DNA of 64,000 nt, from positions 2,060,801-2,124,800 of the forward strand of contig NZ_BMXQ01000001.1 of the NCBI RefSeq assembly GCF_014651835.1, written 5' to 3'. A program made the position numbers and the translations under genes. Shown one piece after another: positions 55,486-62,530 of this stretch (position 1 is its first letter; every line of letters starts with the position of its first letter). Below the pieces are notes generated by a model, which ran no database searches, was not told the DNA's origin, and saw only the letters and a program-made list of their open reading frames with translations. This DNA is from Pigmentiphaga litoralis. GTDB taxonomy: Bacteria; Pseudomonadota; Gammaproteobacteria; Burkholderiales; Burkholderiaceae_B.

Positions 55486-55850
55486 ACGAACTCGTGGGCC
55501 TGATGCGCGACCAGATGCTGGTAGTCCGCGCGCAACGGCGAAAAGATATCGAGGTTCAACACTACTTCGTCACCCACCGGTTCGGCGTAGTGCATGACGT
55601 GCGGCGGGATGCGGATCATGCTGCCCGGCCCACCCTCGACGACCTCGTCACCCACATGAAACCGCACGCGCCCTTGCACGATCACCACCAGCTGTTCGAA
55701 GTCGTGCTGGTGCGGATTCGTGTCCATGCCTGGCGTGAGCCAGTTCATGACACAGATCGTGTCGTCACCCCGAAATCCCACCCGCTCCACGCCTTTGCGG
55801 ACGGTTTCCCTGGGCAGGGAATTCCAGTTGTAGAGATGAGCCTGCGTCAT
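55482..55850 (-). CDS. Cupin domain protein
   Basis: 122-residue single cupin barrel. Metal-binding pattern HQHDFEQ (first motif) and PPHVMHYAEPV (second motif) are clear; the N-terminus is MTQAHLYNWNSLPRETVRKG. A small-molecule isomerase, decarboxylase or sensor role is possible. First gene of the operon cupin-aldolase-DUF6282-iclR-dehydrogenase, preceded by two IclR-type operators. Confidence 0.85.
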   Translation of the reverse strand: MTQAHLYNWNSLPRETVRKGVERVGFRGDDTICVMNWLTPGMDTNPHQHDFEQLVVIVQGRVRFHVGDEVVEGGPGSMIRIPPHVMHYAEPVGDEVVLNLDIFSPLRADYQHLVAHQAHEFV

Positions 55851-55878
55851 GTTTTGCCTCCGTGGCGTTCTGAATCAC

Positions 55879-55915
55879 GTTTCTTTCAAGAGAACGTCTT
55901 TTCTTTGATAGAAAC
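55879..55915. promoter_or_regulatory. Paired inverted operator copies upstream of the cupin operon
   Basis: A 17-bp sequence GTTTCTTTCAAGAGAAC at 55879-55895 (plus strand) is matched by GTTTCTATCAAAGAAAA at 55899-55915 on the minus strand. The two copies are centred 20 bp apart, two helical turns. The IclR protein encoded in the operon is the likely ligand; this is inference. Confidence 0.6.
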
Positions 55916-56065
55916 ATGATACGGAGCACAAACCAGAGCGTCAATGGGCGGAAACGGCCGCCAGGGGGCGTAGTTTCCCTGAGCGGAGCCAAAGACCCAT
56001 CCACGCCATACGGCAGAAACGCGCGCCGACAGGGTTGGCCGACCCGACCGCATCCCGCGCAGCTA

Positions 56066-56103
56066 TTGACAACCTGTTGTCAAATATGGAAACTGGTTGT
56101 CAT
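56066..56103. promoter_or_regulatory. Paired MarR operators over the marR promoter and start codon
   Basis: A perfect 18-bp palindrome TTGACAAC-CT-GTTGTCAA (56066-56083) contains a TTGACA hexamer. A second, degenerate copy (ATGGAAACTGGTTGTCAT, 56086-56103) follows with a 20-bp centre spacing and covers the ATG at 56102. Autorepression by the MarR protein is expected. Confidence 0.7.
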
Positions 56104-56587
56104 GAACAAACCATCCAGATCCAGGACCGCTGAAGGCGTGGCGGCACTCACAGGCTTGACCCTCACGGTCTTCCGGCTGCACGGAGCATTGCTTCAGTGG
56201 GGAGACAAGCTCGTCGAACCGCTGGGGTTGACCAGCGCGCGGTGGCAAATGCTGGGCGCCATGGCCCTTGCAGGCGAGCCGCTGACCGCCCCGCAGATCG
56301 GCAATGCGATGGGGGTGACACGCCAAGGGGCGCAGAAGCAGCTGAACTTGTTGCTTGAACTCGGGCTGATCGCGGCGCGCCCGAACCCGGCGCACCAACG
56401 TTCCCCGCTGTATGCGCTGACGCCGGACGGCAGCCGGCTCTATGCGCGCGCCGACGCCTTGTGGAACGCGCGCGTTGCCGCGCTCACCAGGGAAATCCAT
56501 GCAGCGGACGCCCTGTCGGCGACGTCCACCCTGGATACGATGCTGCGCCACCTCCTTGCTTCCTCTGGCTCACCAGGTGCCCCATGA
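56102..56587 (+). CDS. MarR family transcriptional regulator
   Basis: 161-residue winged-HTH MarR regulator: LTSARWQMLGAMALAGEPLTAPQIG then VTRQGAQKQLNLLLELGLI, and the wing with SPLYALTPDG. ATG 56102 is chosen because it sits at the end of the operator region and gives the standard MarR length; the longer frame from 55916 would run through the operators. Its stop overlaps the downstream membrane-protein start by 4 nt (ATGA), so the regulator controls that gene too. Confidence 0.88.
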   Translation: MNKPSRSRTAEGVAALTGLTLTVFRLHGALLQWGDKLVEPLGLTSARWQMLGAMALAGEPLTAPQIGNAMGVTRQGAQKQLNLLLELGLIAARPNPAHQRSPLYALTPDGSRLYARADALWNARVAALTREIHAADALSATSTLDTMLRHLLASSGSPGAP

Positions 56588-57042
56588 AATCGAAACTCCA
56601 TGCGATTGTCGGATCGTTTGCGCTGCTCTGTATCGTCACGTTCTGGGGATCGACGCTGGTGTCGGAACTGTTCCTGGAGCACGGCGATGTCGTGGCCGTC
56701 AAAAACGGCATTGTTGCCGCGATGTGGCTCTTCATTCCGGCCATGGCTGCGACGGGCGCGAGCGGATTCGCGTTGGCCCGCAACGCGCGCAGCCGCCTGG
56801 TAGGCGTCAAGATCCGCCGCATGAAGATCATTGCCGCGAACGGTTTTCTTGTCTTGCTGCCGTCGGCATGCTTTCTGGCCGCCAGGGGGAACAGCGGTCA
56901 GTTCGGAACGGACTTTTATGTCGTCCAGGGAATCGAACTGGTGGCAGGCGCGGTCAATATCGTGCTTATGGCCTTGAACATGCGGGATGGGTTGAGGCTC
57001 AGCGCACGTCTGGCGTCACGCCAGGCACCCGCCGCCACGTGA
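56584..57042 (+). CDS. Small four-helix membrane protein coupled to MarR
   Basis: 152-residue hydrophobic protein with four predicted helices (about 8-28, 42-65, 83-100, 113-135) and a charged loop (RNARSRLVGVKIRRMK). I do not recognise a family. The start overlaps the marR stop by 4 nt, so the two are co-expressed and the protein is the likely regulatory target. It is convergent with the Bug gene; a terminator for that gene lies immediately downstream. Confidence 0.75.
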   Translation: MKSKLHAIVGSFALLCIVTFWGSTLVSELFLEHGDVVAVKNGIVAAMWLFIPAMAATGASGFALARNARSRLVGVKIRRMKIIAANGFLVLLPSACFLAARGNSGQFGTDFYVVQGIELVAGAVNIVLMALNMRDGLRLSARLASRQAPAAT

Positions 57043-57044
57043 AT

Positions 57045-57072
57045 AAAAAAACCGCGTCCCGGGGACGCGGTT
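57045..57072 (-). terminator. Rho-independent terminator of the Bug gene (end of CoA operon)
   Basis: Arms AACCGCGTCC / GGACGCGGTT with a 3-nt loop, followed on the minus strand by a T-run. It lies 28 bp after the stop at 57100. Confidence 0.88.
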
Positions 57073-57099
57073 GGTTGACCACAACACCTTCAGCAGCGA

Positions 57100-58080
57100 T
57101 CAGTCGATGATGATGTTCGCTTTCTGAATGACCGGCCGCCACAGGGCGATCTGGTCCTTGATGTACTTCGCAAATTCTTCAGGCGAGTTGTGCATGGGTT
57201 CGAGGCCTTCCTTCTTGAAGATCTCGATCGTCTCGGGGCTGTTCAGCACCTTGATGATCTCGCGATTCAGGCGATCCACAATCGGCTTGGGCGTACCGGC
57301 CACGGTCAGCAGTCCATACCACTGGCTGGCTTCGAAGCCTTCCATGCCCTTGGTTTCGGCAATGGTTGGAACGTCGGGCAGCAGGGGCAGGCGCTTGGGC
57401 GTGGCCACGGCAATGGCGCGCAGGCGGCCGCCCTGGATGTGCGGGTACAGCGGCGGCAGGCCGGTCAACACGACAGACGTGACGCCGCCGATCAGATCGT
57501 TCAGCGCAGGCGCGGTGCCTTTGTAGGGCACGTGTTGCAGCTGGATGCCGGCCTTGAGCTTGAAGTACTCCATGGCCAGGTGGGCCGCGCTGCCGTTGCC
57601 GCCCGATGCGTAGTCATAGCCGTTCGGCTTGGCCTTGGCGGCCTTGACCAGTTCGTCGACGTTCTTGACGTCCAGGCGTGATGGGTTGACGGCGAGCACG
57701 TTGGGTACGGCGGCCACCAGGGACAAGGGGGCGAAGTCCTTGACCGGGTCGTAGGGCAGCTTGCGGTACAGGGTGGCGTTGGCGCCAAAGGTGCCGATGG
57801 CGCCCATGATGATGGTGTAGCCATCGGGTGCCGCGGCCTTGGCAGCCTGGGTGCCGATGATGCCGCCGGCGCCTGGCTTGTTTTCGACGATGATTGTCTG
57901 GTTGAGCGCTGCGCCGAGCTGCTTGCTCATCACGCGGGCGATGATGTCGGTGCTGCCACCGGGGGTGAAGGGCACGATCAGGGTGATCGGGCGGGTCGGA
58001 TACGCGTCGGCGGCCTGGGCGGAACCCACGATGCACAGGGCGGCCAACATCGACACTACAACAGGGTGCTTCTTGAACAT
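57100..58080 (-). CDS. Bug family tripartite tricarboxylate-type solute-binding protein
   Basis: 326-residue periplasmic binding protein. The signal peptide (SMLAALCIVGSAQAADAYPTRP) is followed by the ligand loop PFTPGGSTD and the body motifs KPGAGGIIGTQAAKAAAPDGYT, HVPYKGTAPALNDLI and LPDVPTIAETKGM. Last gene of the operon with hydratase, CoA-transferase and lyase, 102 bp after the lyase stop. RBS GGAGA 6 nt upstream. It probably binds the C5 acid or related substrate that the operon degrades. Confidence 0.9.
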   Translation of the reverse strand: MFKKHPVVVSMLAALCIVGSAQAADAYPTRPITLIVPFTPGGSTDIIARVMSKQLGAALNQTIIVENKPGAGGIIGTQAAKAAAPDGYTIIMGAIGTFGANATLYRKLPYDPVKDFAPLSLVAAVPNVLAVNPSRLDVKNVDELVKAAKAKPNGYDYASGGNGSAAHLAMEYFKLKAGIQLQHVPYKGTAPALNDLIGGVTSVVLTGLPPLYPHIQGGRLRAIAVATPKRLPLLPDVPTIAETKGMEGFEASQWYGLLTVAGTPKPIVDRLNREIIKVLNSPETIEIFKKEGLEPMHNSPEEFAKYIKDQIALWRPVIQKANIIID

Positions 58081-58182
58081 GACGTCTCCTCGTCGTTCTG
58101 ATACTCGGGATGAGGCGGTTCGTAGCGCCGCCTTTCGACAAAAAACCTATCTTGCTTGACTGCGTTATCTGAGTTGACCGCG

Positions 58183-59097
58183 TTATCTGACTTGACTGCG
58201 GTGACGCGCCTCGATGCTGGCATGCCGCGCAAGCAGGCGCCGCGCGCGTTCCACCACGGGCACGTCGATCATTTTGCCGTCGATCTGGAAGGACGCCCTG
58301 CCCTCGGCTTCGGCCTGGACGTTGGCATCCAGAATCCGGCGTGCGTAGGCCACGGCGTCGGCATTCGGGCCGTATTCATCGTTGACGACAGCAACTTGTC
58401 CGGGATGCACGCAACTTGCGCCATCGAAACCGAATTGACGTGACCGGCGCACCATGGCGCGAAAGCGGTCCATGTCCGAAAAATCCGCAACCGATGCAAT
58501 GAAGCCCAGCGGCATGACGCCGGCTGCGCGCGCCGCCAGGATCATGCGTTGTTTGGGCATCAGCAGGGCTTCATCGGTCGGCTCGAAGCCGCCGTTCAGC
58601 GCGAAGTCTTCGCCGCCGATGTTGATCGCCACCATGCGCGCGGACGCACGCGCGATCTCGGTCATGACCTCGAATGCATCGGGCGTTTCGATCATGGCCA
58701 TCAGCCGGGTGTGGCCCAGCGGCAGCCCCTGGCGGATCTCCAGTTCACTGACGAGTTCGTCGATCAGCCGGACGTGCGACGCGCCGTCGACCTTGGTGAT
58801 GGCAATGCCATCGACTTCAGGCAGCACGCAGGCTTCAATGTCGCGCACGGCCAGGGACAGCGGGCGGTTGATGCGCACAACGACATCGGCACCGGCCTGC
58901 CGCACGGTCCGCGCAGCAGCTTGCAAACCCAGGCGGGCCGATGCCTTTTCGGAAACCGGCACACTGTCTTCCAGGTCCAGGATGATGGCGTCGGCGCCGC
59001 GCGTGTGCGCCTTGTCGACGAACTTTGGCACGTTGGCGGGCACGTACAGCAAGGACCGCCAGACGGGCAGTGCGCGCTTCACGATCGTTCCGCTCAT
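58183..59097 (-). CDS. CitE/HpcH family acyl-CoA lyase (citramalyl- or malyl-CoA lyase type)
   Basis: 304-residue TIM-barrel protein of the citrate-lyase beta / malyl-CoA lyase group. Motifs: RSLLYVPANVPKFVDKA, AIILDLEDSVP (metal Asp/Glu), VVVRINRP, MAMIETPDAFEV (metal Glu) and GGEDFALNGG. These enzymes split beta-hydroxyacyl-CoA such as citramalyl-CoA into pyruvate or glyoxylate plus acyl-CoA. It is preceded by a CoA-transferase with a 4-nt overlap, which fits a (S)-citramalyl-CoA lyase of an itaconate-type pathway; inferred from context. Confidence 0.82.
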   Translation of the reverse strand: MSGTIVKRALPVWRSLLYVPANVPKFVDKAHTRGADAIILDLEDSVPVSEKASARLGLQAAARTVRQAGADVVVRINRPLSLAVRDIEACVLPEVDGIAITKVDGASHVRLIDELVSELEIRQGLPLGHTRLMAMIETPDAFEVMTEIARASARMVAINIGGEDFALNGGFEPTDEALLMPKQRMILAARAAGVMPLGFIASVADFSDMDRFRAMVRRSRQFGFDGASCVHPGQVAVVNDEYGPNADAVAYARRILDANVQAEAEGRASFQIDGKMIDVPVVERARRLLARHASIEARHRSQVR

Positions 59098-60404
59098 GCC
59101 TGCGCCTTTGCGGCCTCGGCTGCCGCCACATTTTTTGCCTTGGGCGCATATTGCGCCACAGCGCCAGCGGCAATCAGTGCATCGATCTGGTCATCGCTAT
59201 AGCCGACCTCGTGCAGCACATCCCGGCTGTTCTCGCCGATATGCGGCGCGATGTTCCGCAATGCCGGCGTATAGGTGGCAAAGCGCACCGGGTTGCGCAG
59301 ATTGGTCAGGGTCCCTTCGGTCGGATGCTCGACCTTCTGGAACAGGCCCGTGTCCGCCAGGTGCGGATCTTCAAGCACCGAGTCCAGCGTATGCATGGGC
59401 ATGGCGGGCAGGTCTTCGGCTTCCAGGATCGCCAGCCATTCGGCGGTCGTCTTCGTCGCGAAGATCTCGTTGCGGATGCGGAACATCTCGCCGATGTTCT
59501 CGAAGCGGTCCTTCTTGTCGGCAAAGCGCGGATCGACGCTCAGTTCCGGACGGCCAATCGCGCGGAACATGGCATGCACCTGCGGATCGGTATTGGCGGT
59601 CATGCAGATGTAGCCATCCAGCGTCTTGATCGGGCGCGAGTTGGGATTGAGCAGGCGGCTGTCGCCGGCGCCACCCAGCGGCGGATCGAAGGTCTTGAGG
59701 AACATGTGCTCGGCCAATACAAAGGCCGCCATGCTTTCGAACATGGGCAGCTCGACCACTTGCGGGCCGCCATAACGCAGCCGCTGCACCACGGCCAGCA
59801 GCAGGCAGTTGGCCAGCATGACGCCGACCGTGCGGTCCGCGATGACCATGGGCACATAACGCGGCACGCCGTCGGTGCCATCGTTGATCGAGGCCAGGCC
59901 CGATGCGCCCTGGATGATCGAGTCGTACGCCGGCTTGTCCTTGTAGCGGCCTTCCTGGCCGAAGCCGACGACGCTGCAATAGATCAGGTCGGGCTTGAGC
60001 TTCTGCAGGTCTTCGGGCGCCAGGCCCAGGCGCGCCGCGGCTTGCGGGCGCATGTTGTGCACCACGGCGTCCGCGGTTGCAATCAGCTTCTTGAGCGAAT
60101 CCAGTGCGCCCGGCTTCTTCAAGTCCAGCGCCAGGCTTTTCTTGTTGCGGTTCAGGTGCAGATACTTGCCCGACATGCCCGGCGTGGTGGGCGAGCGGCC
60201 ACCGATCCAGCGCGACAGGTCACCGGTCGGGTGTTCGATCTTGATCACTTCTGCGCCGAAGTCCGCCAGGATCTGCGTGGCCAGCGGGCCGACCACCACC
60301 TGCGTCAGGTCGACGATGCGCATGCCTTCAAGGGGCGCGCGCTGGCCGCTTGCGGATGCCGCAGCTGCATTCACTCCCGCCCCTTGGTTGATTTCCGTAC
60401 TCAT
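59094..60404 (-). CDS. CaiB/BaiF family (type III) CoA-transferase
   Basis: 436-residue type III CoA-transferase. Motifs: LEGMRIVDLTQVVVGPLATQ, LADFGAEVIKIEHPTGDLSR, the catalytic region LNRNKKSLALDLKKPG, and SVVGFGQEGRYKDKPAYD. It would activate the operon's dicarboxylate as a CoA thioester, in parallel to itaconate CoA-transferase. It is overlapped by 4 nt at both ends by the hydratase and lyase genes. The last 15 residues are Ala/Lys-rich. Confidence 0.88.
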   Translation of the reverse strand: MSTEINQGAGVNAAAASASGQRAPLEGMRIVDLTQVVVGPLATQILADFGAEVIKIEHPTGDLSRWIGGRSPTTPGMSGKYLHLNRNKKSLALDLKKPGALDSLKKLIATADAVVHNMRPQAAARLGLAPEDLQKLKPDLIYCSVVGFGQEGRYKDKPAYDSIIQGASGLASINDGTDGVPRYVPMVIADRTVGVMLANCLLLAVVQRLRYGGPQVVELPMFESMAAFVLAEHMFLKTFDPPLGGAGDSRLLNPNSRPIKTLDGYICMTANTDPQVHAMFRAIGRPELSVDPRFADKKDRFENIGEMFRIRNEIFATKTTAEWLAILEAEDLPAMPMHTLDSVLEDPHLADTGLFQKVEHPTEGTLTNLRNPVRFATYTPALRNIAPHIGENSRDVLHEVGYSDDQIDALIAAGAVAQYAPKAKNVAAAEAAKAQA

Positions 60405-61327
60405 GCCTTGCTCCCGTCAGCCAGCGTGGCCTGACCCATCACGATCGTCTTGCCCGCCTCGCTCACGACACGAAAGCCGATGGTGCCATCCCCTTCCTGC
60501 GCGCTTTCGACGTGGAAGGGCTGGCCTTCGAACAGCGGCGAGGTGTTCCGTGTACTGAGGGTCGCGAACGGCATGCCCCACGCGTCGTGCAGATGTTCAA
60601 TGGCGCACAGGGTCGACAGGCCGCCGTTGACCACCAGGCCGGGATACCCTTCCACGCCGGTGGCATACGGTTGGTCGTAATGGATGCGATGTCCGTTGAA
60701 GCAGAGGGCGCTGTAGCGAAAGATCATGACCGGATCGGCGGTGATGACGGGCGACGTCTTGTCTGCGGTAAACGCCGGGGCCGAAGCCTTGGCTGCCGCA
60801 GCCGGTGCGCCTTCCTTGCCGATCGACGACGCGGCCGTGCGATACACGACGTCCTGCTCTTCGATCACGGCCACGCCAGCCGCGTTGCGGATCGTATGGC
60901 GCAGGGTCACGAACACAAGGGGACCGGTGCTGCCCTGCTTGTTGGCGATCGACGCGATCTCGGATACCCGTTCGACGTCGTCGCCAATCAGGAGGGGAGC
61001 CACGAACTGCATGCGCTTGCCCGCGAACATGCGCTTGGGCAAGGCAACCGGCGGCAGGAAGTCGCCCAGTGCCGGATGACCGTCACGACCGATCTGCGAG
61101 CGCGGCACCACTCGGGGAAACAGCACGCTGTACCAGCCCTGCGGCAGGGGATCGCCCCGGCGCAATCCGACCCGGCTCGATTCCACGGTGGCGGCCAGGC
61201 GTTCGGCCAGCTGCGGCGTCACGGTGTCGGTCACGGTTTCGGTGCGGCCGATCCAGGCCTGCAGGTCGTCGGCAGGCGCAGCGCCGGCGGACGGGTCGGG
61301 CGTCGTGGCGGATGGGGTGGCGTTCAC
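60401..61327 (-). CDS. MaoC/FAS1-like hydratase (itaconyl- or mesaconyl-CoA hydratase type)
   Basis: 308-residue double-hotdog hydratase. The N-terminal FAS1-like hotdog has LPKRMFAGKRMQFVAPLLIGD; the C-terminal hotdog has RYSALCFNGHRIHYDQPYA with the catalytic Asp/His region, then EGYPGLVVNGGLS. This pattern is shared by mesaconyl-C4-CoA hydratase and related 3-methylmalyl/itaconyl-CoA hydratases. I prefer the GTG at 61327 with GGAG six nt upstream; the longer frame has no domain. It begins the operon and is divergent from a LysR gene. Confidence 0.83.
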   Translation of the reverse strand: MNATPSATTPDPSAGAAPADDLQAWIGRTETVTDTVTPQLAERLAATVESSRVGLRRGDPLPQGWYSVLFPRVVPRSQIGRDGHPALGDFLPPVALPKRMFAGKRMQFVAPLLIGDDVERVSEIASIANKQGSTGPLVFVTLRHTIRNAAGVAVIEEQDVVYRTAASSIGKEGAPAAAAKASAPAFTADKTSPVITADPVMIFRYSALCFNGHRIHYDQPYATGVEGYPGLVVNGGLSTLCAIEHLHDAWGMPFATLSTRNTSPLFEGQPFHVESAQEGDGTIGFRVVSEAGKTIVMGQATLADGSKA

Positions 61328-61442
61328 TGTGTCTCCGTGAGGTTTTTCTGTATGACTGCATCCTAGCCGGCTCACCCATTTCCGAAAACTGATAAATTGC
61401 TCATGTCCATTCCAAACCGCTATACCCCTTTCCGGCCGGATC

Positions 61443-62378
61443 ATGAAACTGCAGCAGATACGGGCTTTCTGTGTCGTCGTTGACGAAGCCATGAGCATTT
61501 CCCGCGCTGCTCGCGTGCTGTGCATGACGCAGCCCGCGGTCAGCAAACAGATCAAACAGCTCGAAGACAGCCTGGGCGCGACCTTGCTGGTGCGGTCAAA
61601 GAGCCGATTGCTAGGACTGACCGATGTGGGCGAAGACGTGCTGCGCAGCGCCCGCGCCATGCTCGCCGCCGCCCAGGACATCGGCCTGATCGTAAGCGAC
61701 CACCAGCAGCGCGCGCAGGGCCGGCTGGTGATTGCCACGACCCACACGCACGCGCGCTATGCGCTGCAGGACATCATTCCCAGCTTTGCGCGGCGTCACC
61801 CGGAAATCGCGCTGAACATCGTGCAGGCCAACCCCAGCGAAATCGCCGACCTGGTGCTGACGGGCCAGGCCGACCTGGGCATTTCCACCCTGCCCCCGGC
61901 CTTGCCGCCTTCGGTGGTCGCCATCCCCTGCTACACCTTCAAGCATGTATTGATCGGCCCGCCGGACCATGCCGTGTTCAATGGGCCCATCACGCTGGAG
62001 ACCATGGCGGCCTACCCCCTGATTACCTACAGCGAGCAGCACGCGATCGGCCGGCGGCTGATCCAGGCCTTTGATGACGCCGGACTGGCGCCGAAGATTG
62101 CGGTCCGGGGCACGGATGTGGAGGTGATGAAGTACTACGCGTCGATCGGCCTGGGGCTGGCCGTGATTCCGGTCATCGCCTATTCCAGCGACCTGGATCG
62201 CAACCTGGCGGCGGCGCCCATCGATCATCTGTTTCCGACCAGCACGGTGTACGTGGTCGCGCGCCGGGGGGCCTACTGGCCGCGGCATCAATACGATTTT
62301 GTGGAGACGGTGGCGCCGGGGCTGACACGCGACAAGGTCGACGACGCGATGTCGGGGGCAATCGCGGTAGAGGGATGA
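61443..62378 (+). CDS. LysR family transcriptional regulator (CysB-like)
   Basis: 311-residue LysR protein: HTH MKLQQIRAFCVVVDEAMS, ARVLCMTQPAVSKQIKQLE; effector domain with IPSFARRHPEIALNIVQ and GLGLAVIPVIAYSSDLD. The N-terminal wording resembles the CysB/Cbl group, but the context is carbon catabolism. It is divergent from the hydratase-CoA-transferase-lyase operon across 115 bp, a classical LysR layout, and is probably its activator. In P. aeruginosa and Yersinia the itaconate genes are also controlled by a divergent LysR. Confidence 0.87.
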   Translation: MKLQQIRAFCVVVDEAMSISRAARVLCMTQPAVSKQIKQLEDSLGATLLVRSKSRLLGLTDVGEDVLRSARAMLAAAQDIGLIVSDHQQRAQGRLVIATTHTHARYALQDIIPSFARRHPEIALNIVQANPSEIADLVLTGQADLGISTLPPALPPSVVAIPCYTFKHVLIGPPDHAVFNGPITLETMAAYPLITYSEQHAIGRRLIQAFDDAGLAPKIAVRGTDVEVMKYYASIGLGLAVIPVIAYSSDLDRNLAAAPIDHLFPTSTVYVVARRGAYWPRHQYDFVETVAPGLTRDKVDDAMSGAIAVEG

Positions 62379-62444
62379 CGGCAGACAGGTGCCGCAGCGA
62401 TGCCGGCAGCGCAAGCCGCGCAAGGACGTCACGCGGTGTCCATC

Positions 62445-62519
62445 TGGTCTCCCCGGCAGGAATCGAACCTGCATCTATCCCTTAGGAGGGGATTGCACTA
62501 TCCATTGTGCGACGGGGAG
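62445..62519 (-). tRNA. tRNA-Arg(CCT)
   Basis: 75 nt with encoded CCA. On the minus strand: acceptor CTCCCCG/CGGGGAG, D-stem GCAC/GTGC, anticodon stem ATCCC/GGGAT with loop CTCCTAA (anticodon CCT at 62484-62486), T-stem GCAGG/CCTGC with loop TTCGATT, then discriminator A and CCA. All four arms pair fully. It begins only 11 bp after the oxidoreductase stop on the same strand. Confidence 0.95.
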
Positions 62520-62530
62520 ACTGGCGCGGA

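Noticed and set aside
62445-62519. tRNA-Arg as the edge of a genomic island
   Set aside because: No integrase and no noticed duplicate of the tRNA 3' end within the window.
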